Part shown: piece after piece, positions 62,484 to 64,000 of the stretch
Position numbering within the stretch: position 1 is the stretch's first letter
How the letters are laid out: each line of letters starts with the position of its first letter
Assembly: GCF_030345715.1 (NCBI RefSeq)
Contig: NZ_JAUASX010000001.1
Span: 1-64,000 of the forward strand
Direction: 5' to 3'
Length of the DNA stretch: 64,000 nucleotides
Source of the DNA: Solimonas sp. SE-A11
GTDB lineage: Bacteria > Pseudomonadota > Gammaproteobacteria > Nevskiales > Nevskiaceae
Position numbers and translations under genes: made by a program
Notes under the pieces: generated by a model
The model's input: the letters and a program-made list of their open reading frames with translations, nothing else
Databases searched by the model: none
What the model was told of the DNA's origin: nothing

Positions 62484-63990
62484 CCGGGTTGTCGCCCGCG
62501 CTCAAGCGCCCCCAGACATCGCCGATGAAGATCACCCGCGCCAGCAGGTTTTCCAGGGCGCGATCATCCATCTGCGGGTAGAGGCTCGCGAGGTCCGCGA
62601 GCAACTCGGCCGGATCGACGCCTTGCTTCACCCGCTCGAGCAGCGGGCGCAGCAGCTGCGCCGAGATGCCCTGCAGCTCGGCCGACAGGTCCACGTCGTC
62701 GATCGCGTCCTGGTCAGGGAACAGCGTGCCGCCGGACTGGGCGAACTCGGCCGCGGCGGCGGCGATCAGGCCCGGGGGTGGCAGGGCCGGCGGCGCCTTG
62801 GCCGCGGGCTGCATCTGGTCCTCGGGATCGTTCGGGTCTGCCAGCACAATGGCCAGATCCTTAGCCATCGCCTTGCGGCTCGGGTTGCCGCCCTTCTCAA
62901 GGAAGATGCCGTAGACCTCGGCACGGTCCTTTGAGCCCGCTTCCTCGCTGGCGAACTCGCTGGTCGGCGGATTGGCGCCCGGCACGTTGAACTGGGTGAT
63001 CAGCCGCCAGAGCTGGTCCAGGGTGTAGGCGATGCTGTTGCGGTCGCCCTCATTGACGTCGGCAGATCGGCCGCGCGCGGTCTCGGCCGCGGCTCGGGAG
63101 CCCGACCCCGGTTGCTCGGTGGACAGGGTCTGTGACGACAGCGCCTTGCTCATCTCGGCGTTGCAGGCCTCGATCAGCAGGTGCTGCGCGAGCTTGCCAC
63201 CGCCGGACGCTCCCTTTACCTCGTGAAGCTCGATCGACTCGTCATCAAAGATCACCGCGCATGACGCTTCAACCATCTCCTCCAGGGCCTCGTACAGTTC
63301 GTCGGCCTCCTTTTCCCCGGTGCCGCGCGGCACTTTGCCGACCGGGTACGGGATGCCGAAGCGCTCGCAGAACTTCACGAACCAGCGGAAGCCAGCGTCC
63401 TTGAACATCTTGTGCCACAGGCAGGACGACAGCAGCGCCACGCCGTACGGGTTGTCGTAGCTCGGCATGTGCCGGTTCTGCAGGAAGTAGGCTTCCTCCG
63501 CCGGCACGCCAAACATGGGCTGCTCTCGGGTCAGCAGGCGCAGCTCACCCTGACTCCCATAGCCGAACCGCCGATTCGGCCTGTCCAACAGACGCTCCGG
63601 CAGCAGCAGGCTTCCGGAGCGGGTCCAGACAATTTCGTGATACGACCTGGCGCGAAACGGCGCCCTGCCGATATTCCAGATCGTGTCGTTCCAGGTCAGG
63701 CCGGGGGCTGGCGGGCGATCGAGCACTGAGCGGCAAATCTGGTAGGCCCGCTGATCCGGCGCCGAGTCGCTCGCCGGGTTCAGGGTGTGGGTGAATCGCT
63801 GAAGGTCGGCCCGGATCAGGCGCAGTTCGCCCATCACATGGCTGTCGGCCTCAATCACGTCGAACACCTCCTCGGACCGCCCTGACTTCCGGAGCACGGT
63901 GTCCGGGTTCGGCAGCATGGCTAGCGAGGCATAGAAGCGGGGATCAGTACCGCGGCCGGCAAGCTCGCCGGGGGTCGGAAGTGTGCTCAT
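62476..63990 (-). CDS. Mu-like portal protein (DUF935, gp29)
   Basis: The 504-aa protein matches DUF935 portal proteins: an N-terminal ring-forming part (LIRADLQRFTHTLNPA), FCERFGIPYPVGKVPRGT and the helical ALSSQTLSTEQPGSGSRAAAE (partly shown), which is highly typical. Portals form the DNA entry ring of the head. The start at 63990 is 10 bp from the window edge, so upstream (terminase) genes are outside. It overlaps muF by 8 nt. Confidence 0.93.
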   Translation of the reverse strand: MSTLPTPGELAGRGTDPRFYASLAMLPNPDTVLRKSGRSEEVFDVIEADSHVMGELRLIRADLQRFTHTLNPASDSAPDQRAYQICRSVLDRPPAPGLTWNDTIWNIGRAPFRARSYHEIVWTRSGSLLLPERLLDRPNRRFGYGSQGELRLLTREQPMFGVPAEEAYFLQNRHMPSYDNPYGVALLSSCLWHKMFKDAGFRWFVKFCERFGIPYPVGKVPRGTGEKEADELYEALEEMVEASCAVIFDDESIELHEVKGASGGGKLAQHLLIEACNAEMSKALSSQTLSTEQPGSGSRAAAETARGRSADVNEGDRNSIAYTLDQLWRLITQFNVPGANPPTSEFASEEAGSKDRAEVYGIFLEKGGNPSRKAMAKDLAIVLADPNDPEDQMQPAAKAPPALPPPGLIAAAAAEFAQSGGTLFPDQDAIDDVDLSAELQGISAQLLRPLLERVKQGVDPAELLADLASLYPQMDDRALENLLARVIFIGDVWGRLSAGDNPDG

Positions 63991-64000
63991 GAGGTCACCC

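Larger units (their letters stand above)
60350..64000 (-). mobile_element. Mu-like prophage, right-hand part (continues past the window)
   Basis: Three adjacent minus-strand genes match Mu head genes in Mu order: DUF935 portal (gp29), MuF/gp30 and virion morphogenesis gpG (gp31). The exact left boundary is inferred from the change to A-rich sequence near 60350. Genes expected after gpG in Mu (protease/scaffold, major head) are absent on this side, so the element is rearranged or truncated. Confidence 0.8.

Overview
The window is high-GC, gene-dense chromosomal DNA from a gammaproteobacterium. Gene orders seen here (dapF-DUF484-xerC, hslV-hslU-DUF971, ubiE-ubiJ-ubiB, rhodanese-grxC-secB-gpsA, ampD-ampE) are typical of that class. 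The many lipid genes (PlsB, soluble acyl-ACP desaturase, wax ester synthase/DGAT, fatty-aldehyde-type dehydrogenase, dienoyl-CoA-reductase-like SDR, Mpo1-like protein) and a haloalkane dehalogenase suggest a lipid- or hydrocarbon-using lineage near Xanthomonadales/Nevskiales (Solimonas/Nevskia-like). That placement is inference; no rRNA or tRNA gene was found to test it.

Layout. 0-9 kb: FkpA-type isomerase, PlsB, DUF4112 protein, MATE exporter, acylphosphatase, acyl-ACP desaturase, FolE and a lone ParB. 9-17 kb: YgjP-like peptidase, secreted proteins, a TMTC-like membrane TPR protein overlapping a D,D-carboxypeptidase, a LEA-like secreted protein, MnmG with a decayed second 5' end beside it, and an Mpo1-like protein. 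17-25 kb: a RimB-like/RimK/M14 amidoligase set, an Atm1-type ABC exporter, an acyltransferase-SDR pair, Dps and OppF. 25-36 kb: M48 lipoprotein, cold shock protein, dienoyl-CoA-reductase-like SDR, PdxH, AcuI/YhdH, thioesterase, a cupin plus HEXXH membrane protein, a divergent ALDH / wax synthase pair, an orphan ParM-like actin and a haloalkane dehalogenase. 36-60 kb: mostly housekeeping operons (DapF/XerC, HslVU, ubiquinone synthesis, envelope peptidases, Grx/SecB/GpsA, TrmL, M16, AmpDE, BtuF) plus a PAS-GGDEF-EAL protein. 60.4-64 kb: the end of a Mu-like prophage carrying portal, MuF and virion morphogenesis genes, all on the minus strand and cut by the window edge.

The most unusual content lies between genes. 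There are two long inverted repeats built from TAGATAGTAG units; a family of at least seven hairpins with variable, self-complementary stems but a constant CATYSA apex; a nested roughly 110-nt dyad with mutually exclusive pairings; three AT-rich islands with near-perfect dyads; REP-like palindromes; and a fossil mnmG 5' end abutting one hairpin array. Several genes have a -10-like hexamer exactly 6 nt before the start codon, suggesting leaderless mRNAs.
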